Source of the DNA: Dasyornis broadbenti
Lineage: Eukaryota > Chordata > Aves > Passeriformes > Dasyornithidae
DNA: 64,000 bases
NCBI GenBank assembly: GCA_013397935.1
Contig: VZRN01005756.1
Location: forward strand, 1 to 64,000
Reading direction: 5' to 3'
The notes beneath the pieces are model-generated. The model saw only the letters and a program-made list of their open reading frames with translations. It had not been told where the DNA came from and ran no database searches. Positions 25,901-36,690 of the stretch are shown here, piece by piece (the stretch's first letter is position 1; every line of letters starts with the position of its first letter). The translations under genes were made by a program, and so were the position numbers.

Positions 25901-27189
25901 TCAATAAAAGATGAAGAAGAATATTCATATGCAGAAATAAATCATGTTTGTCAGTATTATATTAATTTGTTCACCAGATTTGAAATAAGTTTGTTTCTCA
26001 CTTAATATTTTCAGACTGAGTGTTCAATATTCATTGTTTAGGTTACACTGCTTAGTTATGTTTGACTACCCAAGTCACATGGCATTTGAGTCACCTAAGC
26101 CTGAAGAATACACTGAACTGCCAGAAGAGGGAAGTCCAGGATCAGAAGTTCGTTCCTCTGAGCAAATGTGAAACCTGACATCAGGAATAAGAAAACCCTA
26201 CAAAATACTACCCTGTTTTTAAGCGAGATTGCTGAAACAGGATCATGCCAGGCGCTGAGGAGAAAGTAGCGTGAATATAATACTTACAAGATAACTTCTG
26301 CAATTCTGATATACATACTGATTGATTAAAAAAATCTGTGTAATTGTCTAAAGAAAATGTTATGTTTCTTCAAAATAACCAAACAGTTCTGGTCAGCCCT
26401 GGTTTTGGCTGAAGGATAAATAGAAATCTGTGTGCATTAGCATTGGCCATGCAGGATGCAGTGCTTTTTCTTTTTACTGAGAAAAGATCCATGGGCAGCA
26501 AGGCTGTACATGCCCAGGTGAATTGTAATGCCCAGTTACCCGACTCTGATAAAGATCCATACCTGCACACCTCAAGGGTGGCAGCAGCTAGACTGCCTGC
26601 CACTGGAAGTAATGGAGAAAAATATCCTGAATCTCACCACAGGGATGAAGGTCTGACTAATGAAAAAATTGGTATTTAAAACTTGCCAAATATACTTTGA
26701 CTTAAGACTAAATACTTGGAAATATTTGTGCTACATAGTAGGGAAACTGAGATAATATTATAGTTTGCTTTGTAGACCTAACTTGCCTGCAACAAAACTT
26801 TGTGTTCACAAGTCAGCTTTCTTTTTCGACTTTTGAGAAAGCATTACACAGTTAAAAATCAGGAATGGCGGCATGTAAAACACTGATAAATAAATGTTAA
26901 TAACTCCCCATTCTCTTCAGAGAATTCTATACAGTTTCTGAGTAAACCAACACTACATACCCACAGAAAACATTGTAAACAATATAAAACATTATGAAAT
27001 GTATTTACAATACTCTGAATAACTTTAAACAAAAGCTGTTCAGACTTTAAATATCCAGTCTTTCCTCATACAGACTCCTCTGCGATTGTAGCTGTTGAAG
27101 ACTTAAATTTAAATGCAATGCTTCAGCATAACATTTACACTTCTACTTTAACACATTTATAGAAACACAGTCTCTTCTCATCTTTGCTG
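19966..27189. other. No recognised gene; AT-rich intergenic DNA
   Basis: More than 7 kb in which I can name no gene or repeat. Frames are at most about 95 codons and mostly overlap on both strands. Stretches around 24480-24640 and 25000-25200 have more even composition and could be conserved non-coding elements downstream of ZFPM2. That is only a visual impression. Confidence 0.5.
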
Positions 27190-27365
27190 TGAGATGACTT
27201 CTCCCCCAGAGCAGGGGGTGGTTTCCCTCCGGGCCGAGGGCGGTGAGCCCGGGACAGCCGCGCCGGCGCTGGGTCCTGCCAGCTCCCGGCAGGGAACATC
27301 CACGCATCCAGCGCGGCATCCGGGCCAGCCGGGAAAGGTCGCGGCCAGAGTGGAAGCTTCAGACA
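27190..27365. other. Short CpG-rich patch
   Basis: A run of about 175 bp with more than a dozen CpG dinucleotides and strongly raised GC, within otherwise AT-rich DNA. It lies roughly 150 bp left of a solo LTR. Frames are open on both strands, simply because stop codons are scarce in GC-rich sequence. Candidates are a small CpG island or unrecognised promoter, ERV-derived sequence linked to the neighbouring LTR, or an exon of an unknown transcript. No motif decides between them. Confidence 0.4.
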
Positions 27366-27510
27366 AAGTCTATTAGAGAAGACCTCCCACTGAGTCACGA
27401 GGTACAGAAAGGACTCCCCTCTTGCTCTCCAAACTCCTCAGACAGGAGTCTGGGTGGGGCTGGATCCTATCGTAGCCCCAGACTTTGTCAACTGTTTATG
27501 TGTAAAGGAT

Positions 27511-28189
27511 TGTAGAGGTGTAACCGAATCCTTATACAACCTTGTTCCGCAGGATAAAGGATGACAAACCAAATATATTTATATAAAAATAAAGGATTTA
27601 TTATGAAAATGATCAGACTAAAAGAACTTAGTCAGAATTATTTTTTACACAGAGTGTGTAGCTATAAATACTAACATAGTATAGTGCACAATTTTGAAAG
27701 CAATATTGAAGCAATTATATTAAAACTAGCAAAACCAGTAATTAAGTAGAGATTGCTGTTACTTACCCCATACCCATATGTGGGCAAATCTTTTTGCTCT
27801 GCCTCAAGAAGTAACCTTCAAGGGTGTCCCCACTCAAGAGAGAAATCTCCAAACACACTCCAAGAAAGGATATGTTGGAAGTTAGAAACTGGGTCTGGGC
27901 TTTTATAGACATTGTTGTTCATATGTCTCCAGGCCAGCTGTGTCAGCTCAGCATCTTTAAATAATTTATCAGTAGTGTCACTTGTTGGTTGCTTTATCAG
28001 GTATTTTATCAGGAACATTGTTCTTCCTCAGAATTATTAACTTTCGGATTGATGAGTCAGGCTGGTCTCAGAATTCTTCAATACCAAAAGCAGCATGACA
28101 TCCCCTTCTCTATTCACCACTGATAGCCTTGCAAATAGGGTATTGTTTGAGTTGTTTTACCCCCACTCCAGACAGAGAATCGTGCTACA
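27511..28189 (-). mobile_element. Solo LTR (minus orientation), family shared with 8470-8797
   Basis: It is bounded by TGTA on the left and TACA on the right, so both ends read TG...CA. On the minus strand it has a TATAAAA box (27901-27907) and, downstream of it, an AATAAA signal (27597-27602), the layout of U3-R-U5. I see no retroviral interior on either side, so it is solo. The flanks share only GAT next to the ends, so a target-site duplication is not convincing and the boundaries are approximate. The sequence to its left (27370-27510) may also belong to the element. Confidence 0.7.
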
Positions 28190-30291
28190 GATTCTCAGAC
28201 AAATCTCAGCAAGAAAGCATGCACAGGCCTTTTTTTAACACCTAAACTGATGACTCTCCTGCATTGTGCTGTGGCTTGTCTTGCAGAGGATGACTGGAAA
28301 TTAACTGTGGGGAAATACCACACTGGGAAGCATTTCTCACCTTCAGGAACAGCCACTGGTTAGCAAAACTATTGCCATCTACTTCCATTTGGTGCTTCTT
28401 CATGATTTCTCCAGCTCTATATTTTTTCCAGAAATATGGGGTCTCACCAATGAAAACAGTGTCTCCTCACTGATTTTGATCCTTCCTTTTCATCCAAGAA
28501 AGAAAGACAGAACAATAATTCAACATAGGGTGTATTCATGCTGGTTTTCCTTTTCATGCAGCGGGGATGCACCTTCCACCACGTCAATAAGCATTCCAGC
28601 TCTGTTCCAGGAAATAAAACACAGGTCTAAAACTGCAGTCACTCAGCTTAACTGATTATCAGAACACTTGCAGAAATCTGATTGCTTTCCTGTTGAATGG
28701 ATCATATCATAAACCTCCCTGGGGAATGTGCCCTTTCAACCAGCAATAAAACTGTGTTATTGCTCATCTTTTGGTCCACAGAAGAACAGCCAAGTTCCAT
28801 TCATTGAAGTTTTCTCTCTCCCTCTTCATGAATGTACACCATTGCTTGCCAATTTTGAGTTTATCCTTTAAAACTTTGTCCCTTCCCTTTTAAGGACAAT
28901 ACAGTATTATACTCTTGTGTTAGACAAAGAGACTGCATGAGTTGGTCACATTTTTCAGCAGCAAGTCCTACTGAATTCACTAGATCATGACGAGATGTAG
29001 CCTGGAATGTACATTAAGGTATTAATGGAGTGTGTATGCTTGATATCAAGTTTTCATGCCGAGCTGCACTGGTGTTAATCTAGTTTGATTACAAAGCCTA
29101 ATGTAAATTCTTAGACAGATATTCTATTTTAGCTGAGAAACGAATGCTGACAGTTTACTGCAAGATGACAAATGAATGCTGACATTTTATTCTTACATGT
29201 TTATAAATCAGTTTAAAGGTTAAGAGTCATTAATGCGGGCAATCTGAAGAATCTATATACATAAACAAAATATTCATTTTTTGATAACTATGTATGTCCA
29301 ATGTCATTCACAAAAGATAGAAGTCAGATTACAAAATGAGGGAAAAAATGCAAACTTATCAGTATTAGTTTATCTTTTAACTGGAAACTGAATTACCTGA
29401 TTGATAGGCCTTCTGATCAAACCACAATGTACAATGTGGGTTTTTTTCATCATTTACTTTAAAAATAAAATAGCTACATGACGATTTGTAAAAAATAAAG
29501 ATTAACCCCTCCCTTCCCACATGACCCACAGTGATTAGAAGCATTTGCCAGTAACTGTACCAATCTTCCAGGCACTCTGGAAAACAGATAATCACTATGG
29601 TCTGTGCTAGGATACATCATAGGAACAATTTACATTCCTATTTTTGTTGCAAATTTTTCTGATATTACCACAGCTAAGAAGAGTCATGGATTCCTCATCT
29701 ATTTTCAAGAAAAGGTCTAAACACTGCTCTGAGAGGAGCACAAATTCCAGTGGCAGTTTTTAATGGCTGATGAGGGCTGCAGCTGGATGAGAAAGGGACT
29801 ATGGCAAGTAAAAAAAATTTATGGGATTTACTAAAATTCTGATGGAGGCAGACAGTCTAGATGAGCATGCCTTGTGCACCATGTTAGATGTATGCACCAT
29901 GGAGGATACGAGCACCTTCTTCATCATATTCTGACATTTTTGAAGTAATGTAAAGAAGTATCTCTGTAAAGGGTTATTCAGGTCAATACCAACTATTAAA
30001 AACGTGAAGTGAAATTGGCTTTGTGAAATACAAGGCCAAAATCCCAGAACAATTTTTGGACGCAAAAGTACAACAAATTTCAAAGCGTTCCTCATTGTTT
30101 TTCCTGGGTAGATGACCTACACAGCACACTTTGTCACATACAGTCTAAGATCCCAGTTGTTTTCCAGATATTTACAAGATTTTCCTGATACAAATATGGT
30201 ATTTCGTATACTTTTTTTACCCCTTAGCTAATGAATCAGACTTACAGAGCTAAAATACATGTCTAGAACAATTTGAATTAACATATGCAAG

Positions 30292-30350
30292 CATATATCT
30301 ATATATATATGTGTGTATTTGTATTGTGTATATGTATATATACATATAAA
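30292..30350. repeat. TA/TG-rich microsatellite
   Basis: Imperfect runs of AT and GT dinucleotides in a block of about 60 bp. Likely length-polymorphic; no other meaning visible. Confidence 0.85.
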
Positions 30351-30776
30351 GCATTACACAGAGGACCCATAAAATAGCTATGGTCAAGGAGAGCTGAGAG
30401 CTGAGAGCAGAACTTTGAGTATTCCTCGACTGATTCATTTAAATATTTTGCTTTTATTTCTCAGCATTCTTGAATCACCTGAATCAAAATTGCTCAGAAT
30501 TGGTTTTCTGAACAATTTCTGCTTGTTTTATTTTACAAATAACTGACCAGCGAAATGAATACCATTCAAACTCAGAAATCTATTTTGTGTTAAGTATGTG
30601 ACAGGCTGCTTGGTGTTTGTCGGAAAAGTATTTCCTGAACTTACTAGTGCAAGACCAACTTTCCTTCCTCAGAGGAAAGTCAGAAAATGGAATCTGCAGC
30701 TCAGGTTTAGGAAATTTTCAGAGTGAACATCACTGTTACACAAAAACTTCCACTGTAAAACATTCAAAGATCTAAC

Positions 30777-30840
30777 AAAAAAAAAAACCAAAAAAACCCC
30801 CCCCCCAAAAAAAAAAAAAAACCCAAAAAAAAAACAACCC
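30777..30840. repeat. A/C low-complexity tract
   Basis: Alternating long A runs and C runs. Similar tracts occur at 43092-43189, 52380-52413 and 59114-59150. These are low-complexity expansions, with length likely uncertain in assembly. Confidence 0.9.
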
Positions 30841-33800
30841 AGAGCATTGCTAAACTGAAATTCACTTTCAAATTCAAGACAGTTCTCACTGCCTTCTTCA
30901 CAGTTCTTTTATACTTCTTCTCAAGATGCCAGCTGGCATTCAGACTGTTAGGAAAAGTTTAGGGGATGAGCTATTGACAGACAGTCAATCTTGGTAAGTA
31001 TAGTTTTTCATTTCACCTCCACAAGGATGTATGGCTTTTTCTAAGGCAATCACATGCAAGCAATTCAAATGTGAGCCTTTTCCTAAACCCCAGCAATAAA
31101 GTATATATTCTACTCTATGCTGCGCCTTACTTTGTCTGACCAGTACATAAGCACCTGCCAAACATAATAAACACTTGCAGTGCAGGTATATAATTACATT
31201 TGTCTGCCATGATGGTTTGATCAAATTGACCTCTTGTTATTCAAAAGACTGAACAGACATCTGGAACTGCATGGTGGTATGGCAGAGCTGTGCTTTTTAT
31301 ATTGAGACTATTTCAACCTTTTGAAAATTGTTACATAGAAGATAGAACTGTCATCTGGACATGTTTGAAGTTTGTGTGTTTGTTTTTAATGATTATATTT
31401 CACTGCTCTGCACTGAAATAAAACCAAAATATCATTCATCTAAGATAAATAACTTTTATGCTTCATGTTTAAACTAGATTATTTGTTCAGGAAGAAAACA
31501 TTCACCACTACCAAATTTGGAAAACAGCAATATTTTCATTCACATAATATTTAATGTCTGAGGAATAATCATTTCTTAAACATGTCCACTGCTCAGGATA
31601 TGAACTGCTCATGGCTGAACCAGTGAGACCCCACTGATGTGTCAGTGATTATACCCCCTAAAGCCAAGCTTCTCTATTTTCTACATCCTATATCTACATC
31701 TGCACAGCACATTGCGTCACACTGCTAGACTGTCCTACTGAATCTGAACTTGAATTTTCCGGATGAACTGCAATTGTGAGGAGACACTAAATGGGTCTTA
31801 GAAACCTTTGATAGTTTCAGAGTAGTGCAGAAAGAAAACACTGTTCTTGTGAGTTCTCACAATCTACACAATCATCTAGAAGTTTTCAAATTGTGCATTA
31901 ATTCTTAGGCCTTCTTCTAAACAGAGACAAGGATAAGTGTTCCATCTGACTTTTGCTTCTTGAGAAGCATCACTGATGCTTCTGAAAACAAGTTACAAAA
32001 ATACTTAATATAGCTCTAAGGAAAAAACTGTTTCCAGTGGTGCCTCCAGAGAATGGCAGACCAGCAGATGACAAAATTAGTACATGAATATTCAGATACG
32101 CAGTAAACTAAAAAGCAGTTCCATACTTTCTTAGAGCAAAATTTTGTTGAGAAGAACACAGCTATGGATACATAAAAACTGGTTCATCCATCCTTCAGAT
32201 TGGAAAGGCAATGGTCTCGGAACTTGAGGAAGACTTTACTGTATCTTTAGAGCTGAATTTTGAAGTTGTTGTCAGAGCAGATATGAAGGAGTACATCTTA
32301 TATGGTCTGAGGGGGGATTTAAACTGTTGGAGTCACAGACTGTGTTGAAGCCATGATGGGAGATGCCTTTTCCATGTCTGCTTTCTTCTTATCTGAAAGC
32401 CCATTAGATGGAGGAGACTTAACCAGCTGGGGAATGAGGCCTGAGCAGACACTGAGATAAGTTTCTGTAGATGTACCTTTCTTCCCAAAGAAGTAAATTC
32501 TTTTAAGATGCACCATTAAGAGTGCTGCCATGTATGTAATTACTAGTGTCAAGTCCCACAGGCACACGCTCTCCTTGTGGCTAACCCTGCACTCCTTCAG
32601 GGAAAAATTAAATCTTATGTAGTTCAAATACTGGTTATGCTCTTGTTACACACAGCAAAATCATCCTCTTGGTAGAAGACATGAAATGTGGTCTGGATGG
32701 GAGTTTCAGTTGTCATATACATTTCAGAGAAGGAAGGAGTCAGAGAATGATGTGACTCCTTTAATGGCAGCAATTCTATAAGTAATTGGCCTTTCAACAT
32801 GTTGCAGATTATTTATTCCAAAACTAGATGGTTATATGATACTAGCTGAGCTTGACCCAAAATGCCTTTAAAAGCAAATTCTTTCATTGTTTTAAAATTA
32901 TTTTAATAAATGAGTTTTTATAAAGGTGGTAATATGAGGTATAAATTAGACAGCTAACTGCAGTTTCTGGGACAAATTCTGTTCTCAGTGGCATCAGAAA
33001 AAATGTGGAGTAACTCCAGATGAAATTTAAAATAAATTACTTACTTTGTTCTGGTGAAACTGAAAGGAGAATCTAGTCTGATTAACGCTAAATGAAAAAC
33101 AGCATGACTACTTACTGCATCTATTTTCAGTGAAAAATTACTAGATCTATATTCATTCACTTGTAATATAAATGTGGATGGACAGATCTTCAGTGTATTC
33201 CTAGTAATTTGTTCTGTGCTCGGCTTGTTTTGTTTTCATTGCATTCCTATTAGGTGAGCACAACTCTGAAATAACTGTTCTAGACTAAATTTATATATGT
33301 TAAAAATCAAATTTCCTTTCTGAGGAAGAGATGATACAAAAAACAAAGCAAACTACTTAATTAATTAGGGTGTGAATGAAAATCAACAAATCCAGGACTT
33401 GAAGAAAAATCACTTCATCTTCACTGAGCCAAAACTGCCCATCTCCGAGAAAACACTTCTATATTTTGCCAGATGGGGTGTAGAATATGATGGTAAAGAT
33501 AGGCTAAAATCCTAGTCTGAATTATAATTAAAACTTTTCCAAGTTTAGCAAAGTCAAGATCTGAAAGTTTTGCTCACGTTACTGAAAATTATTTTGTATT
33601 TTTCTTATGTACAAATTTTTGGCCAAGCTGAAACTGGAACTGGGGGGAAAGAGGGAAAGGAAAAATGTGGAGAAAAAGGTGCTGTCACCAAGAATATTGG
33701 AGGAGGAAAAATGCAAATGAACTTGACAGCTTAGGGGGAGACAGGGCATGATAGACCCTACAGACAACTATAGACTTTGGCTATAGAACCCACTATTTTT

Positions 33801-34066
33801 AAACACAATAATTTGGAAGGCTCTGAAACAGTTACTATACATGCAACCTGTAGGCCTGTTGCCGCTTTCAGCTATGCTACTGATAGTCCAGAAAGTCTTG
33901 CTAATCCCTGACAAAACTCTTCTGGATTTCCATTATTGCAACTGACAACACACACGTGGTGAAAAAAGTACAGCCTATGAAGATGCCCAAGGGCATGAAG
34001 ACATGCCAAATAAAAGTGAATTGTAGGTAATTTCATAAGGTGATGGACAAGGTCCAACTGAAGTTC

Positions 34067-35050
34067 ACAGAACCATAGAATGGTTTGGGTTGGAAGTGAC
34101 CTTAAAGATCATCTCATTCCAACCCCCCTGCCATGGGCAGTGACGCCTCCCACTAGACCAGGTTGCTCAAAGTCCCATCCAACCTGTCCTTGAAGACTTC
34201 CAGGGATTGATCATCCACAGCTTCCCTGGGCAACCTGTGCCAGTGCCTCACACACTTCACAGTAAAGAATTTCTTCCTCGTATTTAATCTAAACTTACTT
34301 TCTTTCAGCTTACCCCTTGTCCTGTCATTGTAGGCCTTGGTAAAAGGTCTCTCTTTCCTTTAACCCTTTTTAAGTGATGCCTAAAACAGGGTAACCTGTA
34401 ACCGAGGCCAAGACAAATTAGGAGAATAAAAAGCAGACAAATTTTTTCATGACCTTCAAGGTACATTCAGGGCAAGCAAGGTCCCCCCATGGGGCTACAC
34501 CCAAAAATGGACACCGGGTCACGTGCTCTTCCCCTTTTATAAGTTCTGTCATATTAGCATATTGGCCCCAATTCTCCAATCATACCCTCAGATGATGATG
34601 GTAACCACCCCAGGCCGCTTCTTCTTCACTTACTGTTGTTTACATATTTTTGGGGCCCCAGGGCAACAAGGTGTCCTTGAATTCTACTGTTCTGGCTAAA
34701 GCTGATGGGAACAGAGGTTTTTAACATTTTATAAGAAGCACATAACTACACCAAGTTACAGGTACATAAAGGGCAAAAACTAGACAAAATTCTCAGACAT
34801 CATAAGTATTGAAAAGCTACAGCAGTGTCTCCCTGGAGCCTTCCTCTCTCCCATCTGAACAGCCTCAACTCTCTCAGCCTTTGTAGAAGAGGTGTTCCAT
34901 CCCTCTGATCATCTTGGTGGCTAGGTGGGGTGTCACAGGAGCAGAGCAGAGGGGCAAAATCCCCACCCTTGCCTTTCTGGCCACGCTACTTTTGATGCAG
35001 CCCAGAACAAAATTGGCTTTCAGGGCTGCAAGTGCACATTGTCAGACCAT
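34067..35050 (-). mobile_element. CR1 LINE (minus), split by a solo LTR
   Basis: It starts at the left with the complement of the CR1 terminus (CCATAGAATGGTTTGGGTTG and GACCTTAAAGATCATCTC-type blocks). It runs through GGTTGCTCAAAGTCCCATCC, AATTTCTTCCTCGTATTTAA and CTTGTCCTGTCATTGTAGGC, then is interrupted at 34375-34802 by an LTR. It resumes with GTGTCTCCCTGGAGCC, CTCTCTCAGCC and TTTTGATGCAGCCCAGAAC, and fades near 35050. The CR1 reads continuously across the LTR once the LTR and one copy of the 4-bp duplication are taken out, so the CR1 is the older insertion. Confidence 0.9.
34375..34802 (-). mobile_element. Solo LTR inserted in CR1, with 4-bp target duplication
   Basis: 428 bp with ends TGATG...CATCA. 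It is flanked by TAAG on both sides (34371-34374 and 34803-34806), a perfect 4-bp target-site duplication placed exactly where the host CR1 is interrupted. On the minus strand it has a TATAAAA box (34535-34541). The polyadenylation hexamer kept in the sister copy at 35529-35534 is mutated here to an A run. There is no interior sequence, so it arose by LTR-LTR recombination. The family is not one I can name with certainty. Confidence 0.88.
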
Positions 35051-35059
35051 TGTGTTGAA

Positions 35060-36690
35060 GGTGGTGAGGGCTGTGAAAGGCAACAAGCAGGGCTTCTGCA
35101 GGTCTATCAGTAACAGAGACTAGGAAAAAAAGTGTGCCAGCTTCTGAAAAGGGAAGGGGATGATGAATTTGCTGATGACGTGAAAAGAGCAGAGGCACTC
35201 AATTCCTTCTTTGCCTCTATCTTCACTAGAAAGCCATGAATCACAGGGTCCTGAAGCAAGAAATAGTTCTGGTGGGAAAGGATCAGGACAGGGAACACTG
35301 AAATAAAATGGACATATTTAAGTTCGTGTGACCTACAGGGATTCACCCACGAGTGCTGAGGGAGCTGCTGGTATCTCTGTGAGTCCATTCTTGATTAACT
35401 ATGAAAAGTCGTAGTGATATGGGGAGATTCTTGAGTACCAAGAGAAAGTAAATGTCATTACCAGTGATGCCTAAAACAGGGTAACCTGTAACAGAGGCCA
35501 AGACAAGTTAGAATAAAAAGCGGACAAATTTATTCATGGCCTTCAACGTACATTCAGGGCAAGCAAGGCCCCCCCTGTGGGGCTGCACCCGAAAAATGGA
35601 CGTTGGGTCATGTGCTCTTCCCCTTTTATAAGTTCTGTCATATTAGCATATTAGCCCCAATTCTCCATCCTCAGGTAATGATGGTAACCACCCCATGCTG
35701 TTCTTTCTTCATTTACTGTTGTTTACATTTTTGGGGGGCCCTAGGACAACAAGGTGTCCTTGAATTCTACTGTTTTGGCTAACGCTGATGGAAACAGAAG
35801 TTTTTAACGTTTTATAAGAAGCACAGCACTACACCAAGTTACCATCACCATCTTCAAAAATACATGAAGAGAGATTCAGGGAACTACAGGTCAGGACTCC
35901 TCACCTTGATCTTTGGGAAGGTGATAAGCAAATAATCCTGAGAACCATTTCCAGGCAAATAAAAGACAAGAAGGTTACTAGGAGTAGTCAGCACAGATTT
36001 GTGAAGATGAAATCATGCCTGACCTGAGAGGCTTCCACAATGGAGTGAACAGGGGAAACCAGTGACTTCTATTTATTTGACTTCAGCACAGCTTTTGACA
36101 GTCTCCCTTAGCATCCTTGTAGACATTCTGATGGAATATAGGCTGGCTAAATGGACAGGGAGTTTGATTCAAAACTGGCTCAACTGCTGGGCTGATAAAG
36201 CTGTGATCAGCAGCATGAAGTCCAGCTGCTAACCAGCCACTGCTGATGTTCTAAGGGGGTAAATACTGGAGCCAATACTGCTTATCATCTTCATCAATGA
36301 CCTGGATGCTGGCACATAATGCAGGTTCCACATGTTTGCAGATGACACAAAACTGGGAGAAGCGTTTGACAGACTAGGTGGCTGTGTCACTGTTCAGAAG
36401 GATCTGGACAGGCTGGAGAAATCCAAGAGACATTTCATAAAGCTGAGCAAAGGAAAAGAGCAGAGTCCTGCTCCTGGAGAGGAACAACCCCAGGCACAGA
36501 AATAAGTTGCTCAGAAAGGCTGTAGAGTCTCTGTCCTGGGAGATATTCAAAAACCTAAGAGGTCACATCCTTGAACAAGCTGTCATAATTGACCTTCCTT
36601 GGGCAGGGGTGGGGCTGGACTGTGTGATTTCCTGATTTCGGGAAATCAGCCTCAGCCATTCTGTGACATTGGCCTTACTGGGACATAGTT
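35060..36690 (+). mobile_element. CR1 LINE (plus), split by a solo LTR, RT remnant inside
   Basis: A CR1 in plus orientation, head to head with the minus copy on its left. It begins around GGCTGTGAAAGGCAACAAGC, the region ahead of the RT, and is interrupted at 35465-35847 by an LTR. It then continues through the RT (a FADDTKLG box at about 36331-36357) to a deleted 3' end near 36690. Stops and frameshifts are frequent, and a deletion around 36490-36510 removes the end of ORF2. Not functional. Confidence 0.88.
35465..35847 (-). mobile_element. Second solo LTR of the 34375-34802 family
   Basis: 383 bp, same orientation and same ends (TGATG...CATCA) as the LTR 660 bp to its left, but with about 45 bp deleted near its minus-strand 5' end (after AAGTTAC). 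TATAAAA lies at 35624-35630 and an intact AATAAA at 35529-35534. The flanks are CCAG (35461-35464) and CCAT (35848-35851), a 4-bp duplication with one later change. Different target duplications show that the two LTRs are separate insertions, not the two ends of one provirus. Confidence 0.85.

Larger units (their letters stand above)
28190..34066. other. No recognised gene; intergenic DNA
   Basis: AT-rich DNA with a TA/TG microsatellite (30292-30350) and an A/C low-complexity tract (30777-30840). Frames are all near 100 codons or less and lack motifs. Nothing else recognised. Confidence 0.5.

Noticed and set aside
30777..30840. A/C tract as a retroposed poly(A) tail
   Set aside because: No recognisable retroposed body precedes it on either strand; mixed A and C runs fit simple low-complexity expansion.
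34914..35123. Short coding exons in the 34.9-35.4 kb frames
   Set aside because: The sequence is the CR1 pair; the frames are repeat-derived.
34375..35847. One provirus with two LTRs
   Set aside because: The sequence between is CR1, not retroviral, and each LTR has its own 4-bp flanking duplication.
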